A stretch of 25,965 nucleotides of DNA from CAZKFG01 sp964551985 (GCA_964551985.1 CAZKFG010000034.1:1-25965); one strand, 5' to 3'. Shown: positions 1-8,390, counted from the stretch's first letter. Numbers and translations are program-made. Notes: generated by a model from the sequence alone, not told the origin.

Positions 1-30
1 TGTGAAGTTTGATTTGTAAGACAATAAAAT

Positions 31-56
31 AAAACCAGCCATATGGCTGGTTTTTG
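31..56 (+). terminator. Rho-independent terminator of an upstream gene
   Basis: A 10-bp perfect stem (31-40 with 45-54) closes an ATAT loop and runs into a T-tract. It probably ends a + strand gene outside the window. The last codons of that gene may be at 2-19, where one frame ends in TAA, but this is too short to assign. Confidence 0.75.
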
Positions 57-80
57 CATTTGTCGTAAGTGTTTGTATTG

Positions 81-150
81 TCCCAAACTATCACCTTCAC
101 CACCGCAAAACAAATTAGCGTTGTTCAAGTTTATTGACGGTGGTTTGGGA
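81..150. repeat. Imperfect inverted repeat with a 12-nt one-sided insertion
   Basis: TCCCAAA (81-87) plus CCACCG (100-105) match the reverse complement of CGGTGG (138-143) and TTTGGGA (144-150). The two left half-segments are split by 12 extra bases (88-99), while the right half is continuous. A smaller stem AACAA/TTGTT (109-113/121-125) sits inside. No T-run follows, so it is not a standard terminator. It lies 170 bp before the promoter of the EF-G-like gene. The rest of 151-317 is AT-rich and holds nothing I can name. Confidence 0.5.
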
Positions 151-317
151 GAAGTAGACATATAATTTTTTAGTTTAGATAAAAAAGTTTGGGTAAGGGT
201 TGTTATAGTTTTGTCAAAAAATTTGATTTTTATTAGCAATGTGATTTTTGGTTGTTATGTAGAGTTTTTAAGCTTTTTTATTTTTTTATTATTTTTCTTT
301 ATTATTAGCAGGAGAAA

Positions 318-347
318 TTGACCTTGAAGGAGAACTTTAACTATTAT
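318..347 (+). promoter_or_regulatory. Sigma-A promoter of the EF-G-like gene
   Basis: TTGACC at 318-323 and TATTAT at 342-347, spacer 18 bp. Transcription would start near 354, giving a short leader with the ribosome-binding site GGAGGG at 367-372. Confidence 0.65.
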
Positions 348-379
348 GATTTTATATTAGCTAATAGGAGGGATTTGTT

Positions 380-2452
380 TTGAAAGAGTATACTGGCGAT
401 AAGATTCGCAATGTGGCACTGATTGCCCACGGCGGGGCGGGTAAGACCTCTGTTACAGAGGCGCTATTGTATCGGTCGGGCGCGATTACTAGAATGGGTA
501 AGACTGAAGAAGGTAATACTACAACAGATTTTGAAGCGGAAGAGATAAAACGCAAATCCAGTATCAGTACGGCTATCGCTCCGGTTGAGTGGCGTGATAG
601 TAAGATAAATTTTTTGGATACTCCTGGTTATGCTGATTTTGTCGGCGAGGTTAAGGGTGCTTTGGTAGCGGCTGAGAGCGCACTTGTTGTTGTGTGTGCG
701 GCATCAGGCGTTGAAGTGGAGACACAAAAGGTTTGGCGATATGCAAATGAGCTTAATTTACCAAGAGTTATTATGGTAAATAAGATGGATAGAGAAAATG
801 CTAATTTTGATGAAGTGGTAGCACAGTTAAAAGAAAAGATGGGCGTTGGTATTTTGCCTGTGCAGATGCCGATTGGCTCGGAGGCTAATTTTAAAGGCAT
901 TATTGATTTGCTTAAAATGAAAGCTTATTTTCAACAGGGTAATAGTTCTGTTGAGCAAGAGATTCCAGAAGAATTTATTTTAGAGGCTGAGGCTGCACGT
1001 GAGGCGATGGTGGAGGCTGCGGCTGAGACTGATGACGAGATGATTATGAAGTTTTTGGAAGGTCAAGAGCTTACGGAAGAAGAGATTATGCGCGGGATTG
1101 TAAATGGTATTAAAAATGCTAAGGTGTATCCTGTTGTTGTAGGGTCTGCTTTAAAGAGTGTTGGTATGGGGCGTGTTATGGATGCTATAGTCGATTATAT
1201 GCCGCCTTCTATTGAGCGTGAATTTACTTTAATTGATAAGGCTACAGATGATGTAATAGTTAAAAAAGCAGATAGTAATTTGCATGCACTGGTGTTTAAG
1301 ACTACAACCGACCCGTTTGTTGGTAGGCTTAGTTATGTTAAGGTGTTTTCCGGTGTTTTGAAAGCGGACAGTACTTTATATAATGTGAGCAAGGATAAAT
1401 CTGAGCGTGTTGGCTCGATTTTTACAATGCGTGGCAAAACTCAAGTGCCAATGAAGGCTATTGTTGCAGGTGATATTGGTGTTATTGCAAAGCTTCAAGA
1501 CACTTCAACGGGTGATACTATAGGCGAGAAGGACAAGCAGCTTGTTTTTGCTCCGATTAGTTTTCCTAAACCTATGTACACTCTTTGTATTGAGGCGCAA
1601 AATAAAGCGGACGAGGATAAAATTGGTCAGGCATTGGCTAGGTTGATGGATGAGGATCCGACTTTTATTTTGGATAAAAATACTGAAACTAAAGAAAAAC
1701 TTGTCAAAGGTATAGCCGACCAACATTTGGATGTTATAATGGAGAAATTAAAACGTAAGTTTGGTGTATCGGCGACTTTAAGACCACCTACGGTTGCGTT
1801 TAGAGAAACCATTCGTGGCAAGGCAAGGGTGGAAGGCAAGCACAAAAAACAAAGTGGTGGACACGGTCAATACGGTCATGTGTGGATTGAGATGCAGCCA
1901 CTAGCACCAGGTGAAGGGTTTAAGTTTATCGACTCTATTTTTGGCGGCGCGGTGCCACGTCAATATATCCCTGCTGTTGAAAAAGGAATGCGTGAGGCAC
2001 TCCAAAGTGGTGTTTTGGCTGGTTATCCTGTTGTGGATGTTGAGATAAATCTTGTTGATGGTTCATATCACACTGTGGATTCGTCGGAAATGGCATTTAA
2101 AATAGCAAGTAATCAGGCGTTTAAAAAGGCGTCATTACAAGCGAAACCTATTTTGTTAGAGCCTGTTTATAATATTCAAGTTATAGTGCCTGAAGGCTCT
2201 ATGGGCGATATTATCGGCGATTTTAATTCTAAACGTGGTCGTATTTTGGGTATGGAGCCGATTGGTGACGGTTTAGGTTGCGTCAAAGCGCAAGTGCCGT
2301 ATTCTGAACTGCTCAAATATCCTGTTGATTTACGCTCAATGACACAAGGCAGAGGTAGTTTTGATATGGAATTTTCTCACTATGACGAAGTTCCACAAAG
2401 AATTGCCGAAGAAATTATCGCTAAATCAGGTGTAAAGGCAACTGAAGAATAA
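380..2452 (+). CDS. fusA: EF-G-like translational GTPase (EF-G2 type)
   Basis: 690-residue GTPase of the elongation factor G family. Seen: P-loop AHGGAGKTS (residues 16-24), DTPG (80-83), NKMD (134-137), then the usual EF-G domains II to V to the C-terminus. Canonical EF-G has AHIDAGKTT in the P-loop and an RGITI switch I. Here the P-loop has GG and the switch I region reads EEIKRKSSIS (54-63), which is the pattern of the EF-G2/EF-G-like subgroup. The job of that subgroup is poorly settled, and the housekeeping fusA is normally found next to rpsG and rpsL, which are absent here. The start is TTG at 380, seven bases after GGAGGG. It is a single-gene unit with its own promoter and two terminators. 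The family is certain. That it is a paralogue rather than the main EF-G is inferred from motifs and context. Confidence 0.93.
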   Translation: MKEYTGDKIRNVALIAHGGAGKTSVTEALLYRSGAITRMGKTEEGNTTTDFEAEEIKRKSSISTAIAPVEWRDSKINFLDTPGYADFVGEVKGALVAAESALVVVCAASGVEVETQKVWRYANELNLPRVIMVNKMDRENANFDEVVAQLKEKMGVGILPVQMPIGSEANFKGIIDLLKMKAYFQQGNSSVEQEIPEEFILEAEAAREAMVEAAAETDDEMIMKFLEGQELTEEEIMRGIVNGIKNAKVYPVVVGSALKSVGMGRVMDAIVDYMPPSIEREFTLIDKATDDVIVKKADSNLHALVFKTTTDPFVGRLSYVKVFSGVLKADSTLYNVSKDKSERVGSIFTMRGKTQVPMKAIVAGDIGVIAKLQDTSTGDTIGEKDKQLVFAPISFPKPMYTLCIEAQNKADEDKIGQALARLMDEDPTFILDKNTETKEKLVKGIADQHLDVIMEKLKRKFGVSATLRPPTVAFRETIRGKARVEGKHKKQSGGHGQYGHVWIEMQPLAPGEGFKFIDSIFGGAVPRQYIPAVEKGMREALQSGVLAGYPVVDVEINLVDGSYHTVDSSEMAFKIASNQAFKKASLQAKPILLEPVYNIQVIVPEGSMGDIIGDFNSKRGRILGMEPIGDGLGCVKAQVPYSELLKYPVDLRSMTQGRGSFDMEFSHYDEVPQRIAEEIIAKSGVKATEE

Positions 2453-2459
2453 AAAGTTA

Positions 2460-2506
2460 CTGCCCAGAAGTTTTTTTACTACTGGTAAATTTTTGGGCAG
2501 TTTTTT
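2460..2506 (+). terminator. First terminator after the EF-G-like gene
   Basis: Stem CTGCCCA (2460-2466) / TGGGCAG (2494-2500), with an inner TTTAC/GTAAA pair, followed by six T (2501-2506). It begins 8 bp after the stop codon. Confidence 0.85.
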
Positions 2507-2523
2507 GGATAATTTGGATAGTT

Positions 2524-2555
2524 AAAATAGTAGCTAAAAAATGCTACTATTTTTT
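2524..2555 (+). terminator. Second, tandem terminator
   Basis: 11-bp perfect stem (2524-2534 with 2543-2553) ending in a T-tract, 18 bp beyond the first terminator. The A-tract before it means it could also work on the minus strand. Confidence 0.75.
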
Positions 2556-2563
2556 GTATTAAT

Positions 2564-2592
2564 TTGACGATATAAGTTTATGCGATTATAAT
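2564..2592 (+). promoter_or_regulatory. Near-consensus promoter of the tkt-aroK-larBC operon
   Basis: TTGACG at 2564-2569 and perfect TATAAT at 2587-2592, spacer 17 bp. The transcript start would be near 2600, about 30 nt before the tkt ATG, with the ribosome-binding site TGGAGGG at 2617-2623. Confidence 0.85.
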
Positions 2593-2631
2593 TAGTATAT
2601 AATGTTTGGTATAAATTGGAGGGTATAATTA

Positions 2632-4608
2632 ATGACAAGTAGTATAGATACTAAGGTAATTGCAAATTTAAGGACATTGTCTATTGATATGGTAGAGGCG
2701 GCAAATTCAGGACATCCAGGGCTTCCTTTGGGTGCGGCGCCGCTTATGCATTGTATATGGGATTGTTTAAAGTGCAATCCTAAAAATCCAACTTGGCAAA
2801 ACAGGGATAGATTTGTTTTATCGGCGGGACACGGTTCGGCACTATTATATTCAATGCTTCACCTTGCCGGATTTGATTTGCCACTAGACGAGCTAAAAAA
2901 CTTTAGACAGTTAAATTCTAAAACACCCGGACACCCAGAATATGGACATACTGTCGGCGTTGAGGCGACAACAGGACCGCTTGGGCACGGTTTTGCTATG
3001 GGTGTCGGCATGGCGATTGCTGAAAAAATGCTTGGTGCTCATTACAATAGACCAGGCTTTGATGTTGTAGATAATTATACTTATGCTATAGTATCTGACG
3101 GCGATCTTATGGAAGGGGTTAGCTCTGAGGCTGCATCACTTGCTGGAACGCTTGGACTTGGAAAGCTAATTTATTTGTATGATGATAACAAGATAACAAT
3201 TGAAGGTAATACAGACATTGCTTTTAAAGAAGATGTACAAGAACGTTTTAATGCTTATGGTTGGCATACTTTGAGGGTGGATGATAGTGAAGATGTGCAA
3301 GCGATAAAAGCGGCGATAGTAAAGGCGCAAAAGGTAACTGACAAGCCGTCAATTATAATTATCAAAACGCATATTGGTTTTGCTAGTCCTAAAGTTGATA
3401 CATCAGGCGTACACGGAGAGCCGCTTGGCAAAGATGGAGTTGCTAAGACCAAAGAGAATTTGGGTTTTAACCCACAAGAGATTTTTGTTGTTTTAGACGA
3501 AGTTAAAGAGTATTTTGACGCTAAAAATCAAAGATTGGCTAAAGAAGAAAAATCTTGGCAAGAGCTATTTTCTAACTATAAAAAAGAATATCCCGAACTT
3601 GCAGTAGAGCTACAAGCTCGTTTACAAGATGATGTTTGTCTTGCTAAAGATTATTTTGCCGATGCTTTTAAAAATGTTGCCCAAACAGCGACGCGTGAGG
3701 CATCAGGTGTTATAATGCAAAAATTAGCCAAGCTTTTACCTGCTTTTGTCGGAGGCTCGGCTGATTTAGCGCCATCGAATAAAACTTATCTTGATGGTTT
3801 TGGCGATTTTTCAGATAAAAGCCCACAAGGTAGAAACATTCATTTTGGTGTGCGTGAACATGCTATGGGGGCGGTTGTCAATGGTATGGCGCTATATGGT
3901 GGCTTTGTTCCTTATTGTGCGACCTTTTTAGTGTTTGCCGACTTTTTGCGCCCAGCTATGAGGCTTGCTGCTCTTATGGGTATAAAGGCAGTGTTTGTAC
4001 TTACTCACGATAGTATTGCCGTTGGCGAAGACGGTCCTACACATCAACCAATTGAGCATTTGGCTAGTTTGAGAATAATTCCCAATTTAACAGTGCTTCG
4101 TCCTGCCGATGCCTTAGAGACAGTGCAGGCATGGCGATTGGCAGTGAATGCTAAAAATCCTACAGCACTTATTTTGACAAGACAAAAATTACCAGTTTTG
4201 CATGATTATGCAGATAAAATTATGAACTGCGTTCAACAAGGTGGCTATATCATAAATGCAGTGGATGCACCTGCTGTTACGCTTTTGGCAACAGGCTCGG
4301 AAGTGAATTTGGCACTGGATGCTCAAAGCCAGTTACAAAAGCTTGGCATTAATGCAAATGTAGTGTCTATGCCAAGTACGGAGCTGTTTGAAATGCAGCC
4401 GCTAGAGTATAAAAAAAGCGTTTTGCCAGAAAAATTGCCTGTTTTAGCCATTGAAGCGGGAGTTTCTTTTGGTTGGGAAAAATATGCCGATGATGTTGTT
4501 GCTATAGATAGTTTTGGAGCATCGGGACCAGGCTCTAAAGTTTATGCGCAGTTTGGTTTTAATGTAGATAATGTTGTTGAAAAAGTGATAAATTTGATAA
4601 AAAAGTAG
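2632..4608 (+). CDS. tkt: Transketolase
   Basis: 658-residue thiamine-diphosphate enzyme that moves two-carbon ketol units between sugar phosphates in the non-oxidative pentose phosphate pathway; cytosolic. Length is normal for a one-piece bacterial transketolase. Seen: SGHPG near residue 26, GHG around 67 and 118, the thiamine-diphosphate motif SDGDLMEG (155-162), YDDNKITIEG near 190, and the C-terminal pyrimidine domain with the GVREHAMG segment and HDSIAVGEDGPTHQP. It opens a four-gene operon; aroK follows after 9 bp. Transketolase makes erythrose 4-phosphate, a precursor of the shikimate pathway in which AroK works, so the pairing makes metabolic sense (inference). Confidence 0.97.
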   Translation: MTSSIDTKVIANLRTLSIDMVEAANSGHPGLPLGAAPLMHCIWDCLKCNPKNPTWQNRDRFVLSAGHGSALLYSMLHLAGFDLPLDELKNFRQLNSKTPGHPEYGHTVGVEATTGPLGHGFAMGVGMAIAEKMLGAHYNRPGFDVVDNYTYAIVSDGDLMEGVSSEAASLAGTLGLGKLIYLYDDNKITIEGNTDIAFKEDVQERFNAYGWHTLRVDDSEDVQAIKAAIVKAQKVTDKPSIIIIKTHIGFASPKVDTSGVHGEPLGKDGVAKTKENLGFNPQEIFVVLDEVKEYFDAKNQRLAKEEKSWQELFSNYKKEYPELAVELQARLQDDVCLAKDYFADAFKNVAQTATREASGVIMQKLAKLLPAFVGGSADLAPSNKTYLDGFGDFSDKSPQGRNIHFGVREHAMGAVVNGMALYGGFVPYCATFLVFADFLRPAMRLAALMGIKAVFVLTHDSIAVGEDGPTHQPIEHLASLRIIPNLTVLRPADALETVQAWRLAVNAKNPTALILTRQKLPVLHDYADKIMNCVQQGGYIINAVDAPAVTLLATGSEVNLALDAQSQLQKLGINANVVSMPSTELFEMQPLEYKKSVLPEKLPVLAIEAGVSFGWEKYADDVVAIDSFGASGPGSKVYAQFGFNVDNVVEKVINLIKK

Positions 4609-4617
4609 GTTTGTTCT

Positions 4618-5145
4618 TTGAAGAAAAATATTGTTTTGATTGGCTTTATGGGGACAGGCAAAACGACTATTGCCAAGATGCTCTCAAAATTTTTGAATAT
4701 GCCTATGGTGGATACTGACGAGCAAATAGAGCTTGATTTTGATATGAGTATTAAAGATATTTTTGCCAAATATGGTGAGAAGACTTTTCGTGATATGGAA
4801 ACTAGCACTGTTGAAAAGCTATCGGCTGTTGGTGGTCAGATAATATCGACAGGTGGCGGAGTTGTATTAAGAGATGGAAACATCGGCATTTTAAAGGAAA
4901 ATGGAATTGTTGTTTGCCTAAAGGCTAGTTCTGACACTATTTTAAATAGAATTGGACATAATAACGATAGACCGCTTTTGCAATCAAAAGACAGATTAGA
5001 GAGAATAAAAGAGTTGTTAGCACAGCGAGAACAGGCTTATAGCAGAGCTGATTTTTCCGTTATTACAGATGATAAAAGCAAAAATGAAATTGTAAAAGAG
5101 ATTGTAAGCCTGCTTGAAAGTACAACGGCTAGGAGTGATTTATGA
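4618..5145 (+). CDS. aroK: Shikimate kinase
   Basis: 175-residue P-loop kinase that phosphorylates shikimate at the 3-hydroxyl with ATP, an aromatic amino acid pathway step. Seen: Walker A GFMGTGKT (9-16), the shikimate-binding acidic pair in VDTDEQIE (31-38), Arg58 in TFRDME, the STGGGVV loop (GGG at 79-81) and the lid Arg in NDRPLL (118). The start is TTG at 4618, which gives the normal MKKNIVLIGF beginning; the upstream GTAGG overlaps the tkt stop. The stop codon overlaps the larB start in an ATGA arrangement, pointing to coupled translation. Placement beside nickel-pincer genes is unusual, with no known functional link. Confidence 0.96.
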   Translation: MKKNIVLIGFMGTGKTTIAKMLSKFLNMPMVDTDEQIELDFDMSIKDIFAKYGEKTFRDMETSTVEKLSAVGGQIISTGGGVVLRDGNIGILKENGIVVCLKASSDTILNRIGHNNDRPLLQSKDRLERIKELLAQREQAYSRADFSVITDDKSKNEIVKEIVSLLESTTARSDL

Positions 5146-5897
5146 GCAAGTTAAAAGATTTATCCGAGCTTTTAGACGATTATAAAAATGGTAACATAAC
5201 AAAAGAAAAAGCTGTTAGTATGTTGCAAAGCGATAATATAGAAGATTTGGGTTTTGCTAAATTAGACCTTGCCAGAGCCAAAAGACGAGGTTTTCCAGAA
5301 GTTATTTATTGTCAAGGCAAGACTGTCGAACAGGTTGTAGAGATAACCCATCGTTTGGCGCAAAAAAACAATAGTGTTTTGGCAACTCGAGCTACTCTAG
5401 AGATGTTTACAGAGGTGAAAAAGGTTGTTTGTTGTGCAACTTATGATAAAGATGCCAAAATTATCGTTGTGCAAAAAGCAAAGCCTAAAGTTTGTCAAAA
5501 ACGTTATATTGCTGTCGTGACAGCAGGAACAAGCGATATACCGGTAGCTAAAGAGGCTGCAATAACGGCAGAAGTTATTGGTAACAGGGTAGAGTGCATT
5601 TTTGATGTTGGGGTTGCGGGAATACATCGTTTGTTTGCTAATCTTGACATTATAAGAGCTGCTAATGTAGTAATTGTTGTAGCTGGTATGGAAGGAGCGT
5701 TAGCTAGTGTTGTCGGTGGGCTTGTAGACAAACCTGTTATTGCTGTGCCGACAAGTGTTGGCTATGGCTCTAATTTTGGTGGGTTATCCGCTCTTTTGTC
5801 CATGCTCAACAGCTGTGCGTCAGGAGTTGGGGTTGTTAATATTGATAACGGTTTTGGTGCTGGTAGACTTGCTAGCATTATTAATAAGATGAGGTGA
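5142..5897 (+). CDS. larB: LarB, nickel-pincer cofactor biosynthesis carboxylase
   Basis: 251-residue member of the AIR-carboxylase (PurE-like) fold. LarB carboxylates and hydrolyses nicotinic acid adenine dinucleotide to pyridinium-3,5-dicarboxylate mononucleotide, the first step of the nickel-pincer nucleotide pathway (established for Lactiplantibacillus plantarum). Seen: an N-terminal helical part with the LDLARAKRRGFPEVIYCQGK segment (41-60), then VTAGTSD (126-132), the PurE-like GVAGIHR loop, and the C-terminal PTSVGYGSNFGGLSALL block. ATGA overlap with aroK; its stop sits inside the GAGGTGA ribosome-binding site of larC. No larE or larA lies in the window, so the next enzyme and the client enzyme must be elsewhere. 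Confidence 0.94.
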   Translation: MSKLKDLSELLDDYKNGNITKEKAVSMLQSDNIEDLGFAKLDLARAKRRGFPEVIYCQGKTVEQVVEITHRLAQKNNSVLATRATLEMFTEVKKVVCCATYDKDAKIIVVQKAKPKVCQKRYIAVVTAGTSDIPVAKEAAITAEVIGNRVECIFDVGVAGIHRLFANLDIIRAANVVIVVAGMEGALASVVGGLVDKPVIAVPTSVGYGSNFGGLSALLSMLNSCASGVGVVNIDNGFGAGRLASIINKMR

Positions 5898-5904
5898 TTT
5901 TTAG

Positions 5905-7107
5905 ATGAATAATTTGTTTATTGATGCTTATAGTGGAATAAGCGGTAATATGTTCATTGGTGCATTGCTAGATCTTGGTGCGTCTGTAGAAAATCTTAAA
6001 GAAAATATTGATAAACTCAATCTTGACGGCTATGATTTAATAATCGAAAAAGTGGAAAAACAAGGTGTAAGTGCAACTTATTTTGATGTTAAACTTCACC
6101 ATCATCACCATGACGACGATGAGCATCACCATCATCACAGAGGTTTGAGCGATATAATTTCCATTATTGATAAATCATCACTTGATCTTGTTGTCAAACA
6201 AAAATCAATAGAAATATTTACACGGCTTGCCACAGCCGAAGCTAAAGTTCACAATATGCCGATTGAACAAGTGCATTTTCACGAAGTTGGAGCTGTCGAT
6301 ACGATAATTGATGTTATAGGTAGCATTGTTTGTTTAACGCAGCTTGAGATAGAAAATATTTATATATCTAAAATTTGCACTGGCTTTGGTTTTGTCAAAT
6401 GCGCTCACGGCACAGTACCTGTTCCGGCGCCGGCGACTGCAGAATTGTTAAAAGAGATACCTTTTTATTCTGGTGAGGTGCAAAAAGAATTAGCAACCCC
6501 GACAGGAGTTGCTATAGCTGCTACGCTTGCCCAAGTTGTATCCAGTATGCCAGATGATTTTTTGACAGAGAAAATCGGCTATGGTGCGGGTAGTTATGAT
6601 TTACCAGTATCTAATACTCTAAGAATGTTTAAGTCTAAACAGATTTTAGAACAATGTAAAAATAAACTTATTGTGCTTGAAACTAATATTGATGATATGA
6701 ACCCACAAGTTTACGGTCATGTTATGAACAAGCTGTTTGCCGCTGGTGCCTATGATGTTTGGATTACACCGACAATCATGAAAAAAGGCAGACCAGCGTG
6801 TGTTTTGAGTGTTATATTACAAGAATTTCTACTCGATGATATTAGCAGTGTTATTTTCACAGAAACAAGTAGTCTTGGTGTTAGATACTATTTTGTTGAC
6901 AGGAAAGTGCTTGATAGAAAAAGTGTAAAAGTGGAATTGCCATATGGCAGAGTACATCTAAAGTGCGGTATTTTAGATGGCAAAATAGTCAATGTTATGC
7001 CAGAGTTTGACGATTGTAGTAATATTTCGGCGATAACAGGATTGCCAATAAAAAAAGTGTGGCAAGATGCTATGCAAATTGCCACAAAAGATAGTTCTGA
7101 TTGTTAG
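5905..7107 (+). CDS. larC: LarC, nickel insertion cyclometallase
   Basis: 400-residue LarC, which inserts nickel into the pincer nucleotide in a CTP-dependent reaction. Seen: N-terminal IDAYSGISGNMFIGALLDLG (start of the family), two runs of five histidines (65-69 and 74-78) separated by acidic residues, likely nickel-binding, then VHFHEVGAVDTIIDVIGS, ATPTGVAIAATLA, and a C-terminal domain with ETNIDDMNPQ. In L. plantarum the two parts larC1 and larC2 are joined by programmed frameshifting. Here one uninterrupted frame encodes both. ATG at 5905 follows GAGGTGA. Last gene of the operon; its end overlaps the convergent minus gene by 4 bp. Confidence 0.95.
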   Translation: MNNLFIDAYSGISGNMFIGALLDLGASVENLKENIDKLNLDGYDLIIEKVEKQGVSATYFDVKLHHHHHDDDEHHHHHRGLSDIISIIDKSSLDLVVKQKSIEIFTRLATAEAKVHNMPIEQVHFHEVGAVDTIIDVIGSIVCLTQLEIENIYISKICTGFGFVKCAHGTVPVPAPATAELLKEIPFYSGEVQKELATPTGVAIAATLAQVVSSMPDDFLTEKIGYGAGSYDLPVSNTLRMFKSKQILEQCKNKLIVLETNIDDMNPQVYGHVMNKLFAAGAYDVWITPTIMKKGRPACVLSVILQEFLLDDISSVIFTETSSLGVRYYFVDRKVLDRKSVKVELPYGRVHLKCGILDGKIVNVMPEFDDCSNISAITGLPIKKVWQDAMQIATKDSSDC

Positions 7108-7463
7108 CAGACAAAAGGCTGCTTGACGTTTTGGTCTGAAAATACAAATGCTGGTGATGGATAGTAGAATTGACAATATTTTGGCTTTGATGTTTCAGTT
7201 GAAAAGCGTTCAATCAAGCTTACAGAAACATTCTCTTCAAAATTTAGTAGGTTATCTGAGTTAATATCAGCATCATCGACTATGACAAGTAAGAAAAATG
7301 GTACTTCTGGAGCATCTTGTGGTAGTTGTTCGCGCTCTAGTGGAATGCCCGGAACTATTCGAAGTAGACCGATGGTGTTGTCATCGTTGTCTGCGATAAC
7401 GCAGCGGTAAGTGTTATGATAGAGGGTTTTACTGACGGATAATTTTAATTTACTCATTAACAA
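7104..7463 (-). CDS. Unknown 119-residue protein
   Basis: Minus-strand gene, convergent with larC and overlapping its last 4 bp. It has a ribosome-binding site (AGGAG on the minus strand, 7473-7469) and a promoter at 7522-7493, so it is probably real. The start is ambiguous: TTG at 7463 is 5 nt from the AGGAG, while an ATG two codons later (7457) is 11 nt away; the product is 119 or 117 residues. No signal peptide, membrane segment or motif that I recognise. The middle is acidic (DDADINSDNLLNFEENVS) and the C-terminus aromatic. I cannot name a family. Confidence 0.7.
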   Translation of the reverse strand: MLMSKLKLSVSKTLYHNTYRCVIADNDDNTIGLLRIVPGIPLEREQLPQDAPEVPFFLLVIVDDADINSDNLLNFEENVSVSLIERFSTETSKPKYCQFYYPSPAFVFSDQNVKQPFVC

Positions 7464-7492
7464 TGCGACTCCTTTATTAAAAGATATTTTCT

Positions 7493-7522
7493 ATTATACA
7501 TTATCAGGCAATTTTTTGGCAA
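7493..7522 (-). promoter_or_regulatory. Promoter of the minus-strand unknown gene
   Basis: On the minus strand TTGCCA (7522-7517) and TATAAT (7498-7493) are spaced 18 bp apart. I found no comparably good promoter for the divergent acetyltransferase gene on the + strand. Confidence 0.65.
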
Positions 7523-7562
7523 ATGTTTGCAAAAAAGTTAGTTTAGGATTGAGAGTAATTTT

Positions 7563-8309
7563 ATGGCAGAACAGTTTAAAAACATAGCTATTGATAATAT
7601 TGACAAAGAACATCTTTGTTGTGCGATTGCAGATACTAAACATCAGCTTGGTGTTCAAGAGAAAAAAAGGTGGCTTAAAGATAGGCTAAACGAAGGCCAT
7701 GTGTTTAGAAAACTTGATGCAAAAGCGAAAGTTTTTATTGAATATTCTCCAATTGAATCAGTGTGGACGCCTGTGATGGGGGATAATTATATATACATTT
7801 ATTGCCTTTGGGTGGCTGGTTCTTTTAAGTCAAAAGGTTATGCAAAATCCTTGCTTGAATATTGTATTGATGATGCGAAAAAACAAGGTAAATCTGGAAT
7901 TTGTGTTCTTAGTGCAAAAAAGAAAAAGCCATTTTTGACAGATAAGGGATTTATGACGAAGTTTGGCTTTAAAGTTGTTGACAGTGTCGGAGATTATGAA
8001 CTTTTGGCACTAGCGTTTGATGGCATGGCACCCACTTTTTCTGACAGTGTAAAAAAAAGTGTGATAGAGAGTAAAAATCTTACAATTTATTATTCTGTGC
8101 AATGCCCGTATACTTTGAATTGCATTGAACAAGTCGAGAATTTTTGTAAAAATAATGATATCTTTCTTGACGTTATAGCTGTAGATAGCTTAGCTAAAGC
8201 AAAGAACGTTCCTTGCATTTTTAATAACTGGGCAGTATTTTTAAATGGGCAGTTTCAAACTGTACATCTGCTTAATGAAGGTCATTTGAAAAAGTTGCTT
8301 AATATGTAA
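7563..8309 (+). CDS. GNAT acetyltransferase with YoaP-like C-terminal domain
   Basis: 248 residues in two parts. Residues 1-155 look like a GNAT acetyltransferase, with the acetyl-CoA loop in VAGSFKSKGYAKSLLE (84-99). Residues 170-248 resemble the YoaP-type C-terminal domain: a beta strand LTIYYSVQ followed by CPYTLNC (181-187), which is thioredoxin-like in spacing (Cys-x5-Cys) but not a classic CxxC. The substrate is unknown. ATG at 7563 has only a weak purine-rich site (GAGAG) upstream. It stands alone between the divergent minus gene and the cobalamin riboswitch promoter. The domain pair is a recognised arrangement in Firmicutes; the assignment is from memory of the family and not checked. 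Confidence 0.8.
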   Translation: MAEQFKNIAIDNIDKEHLCCAIADTKHQLGVQEKKRWLKDRLNEGHVFRKLDAKAKVFIEYSPIESVWTPVMGDNYIYIYCLWVAGSFKSKGYAKSLLEYCIDDAKKQGKSGICVLSAKKKKPFLTDKGFMTKFGFKVVDSVGDYELLALAFDGMAPTFSDSVKKSVIESKNLTIYYSVQCPYTLNCIEQVENFCKNNDIFLDVIAVDSLAKAKNVPCIFNNWAVFLNGQFQTVHLLNEGHLKKLLNM

Positions 8310-8354
8310 ATGATATTTTTTAAAAAAACTTGCATAGTTTAGTTTTGCTAAATG

Positions 8355-8383
8355 TTGGCAAAGTATAATTTTTAATGTATAAT
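8355..8383 (+). promoter_or_regulatory. Promoter of the cobamide operon
   Basis: TTGGCA at 8355-8360 and perfect TATAAT at 8378-8383, spacer 17 bp. Transcription would begin near 8390, exactly at the first paired base of the riboswitch. Confidence 0.85.
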
Positions 8384-8390
8384 ATAATTA

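Noticed and set aside
211..239. Alternative promoter TTGTCA with TAGCAA for the EF-G-like gene
   Set aside because: The -10 match is poor and the promoter at 318-347 is better and closer.
361..2452. Several 60-110 codon minus-strand frames inside the EF-G-like and other genes
   Set aside because: They lie wholly within well-supported genes, have no ribosome-binding sites or promoters, and encode low-complexity shadows.
6090..6140. Short tandem DNA repeat of CAT/CAC codons
   Set aside because: It is the histidine-rich loop of LarC, a normal feature of that protein.
7104..7125. Terminator hairpin AGCAG/CTGCT at the larC end
   Set aside because: Only 5 bp with no T-run, and it lies in the coding end of the minus-strand gene.
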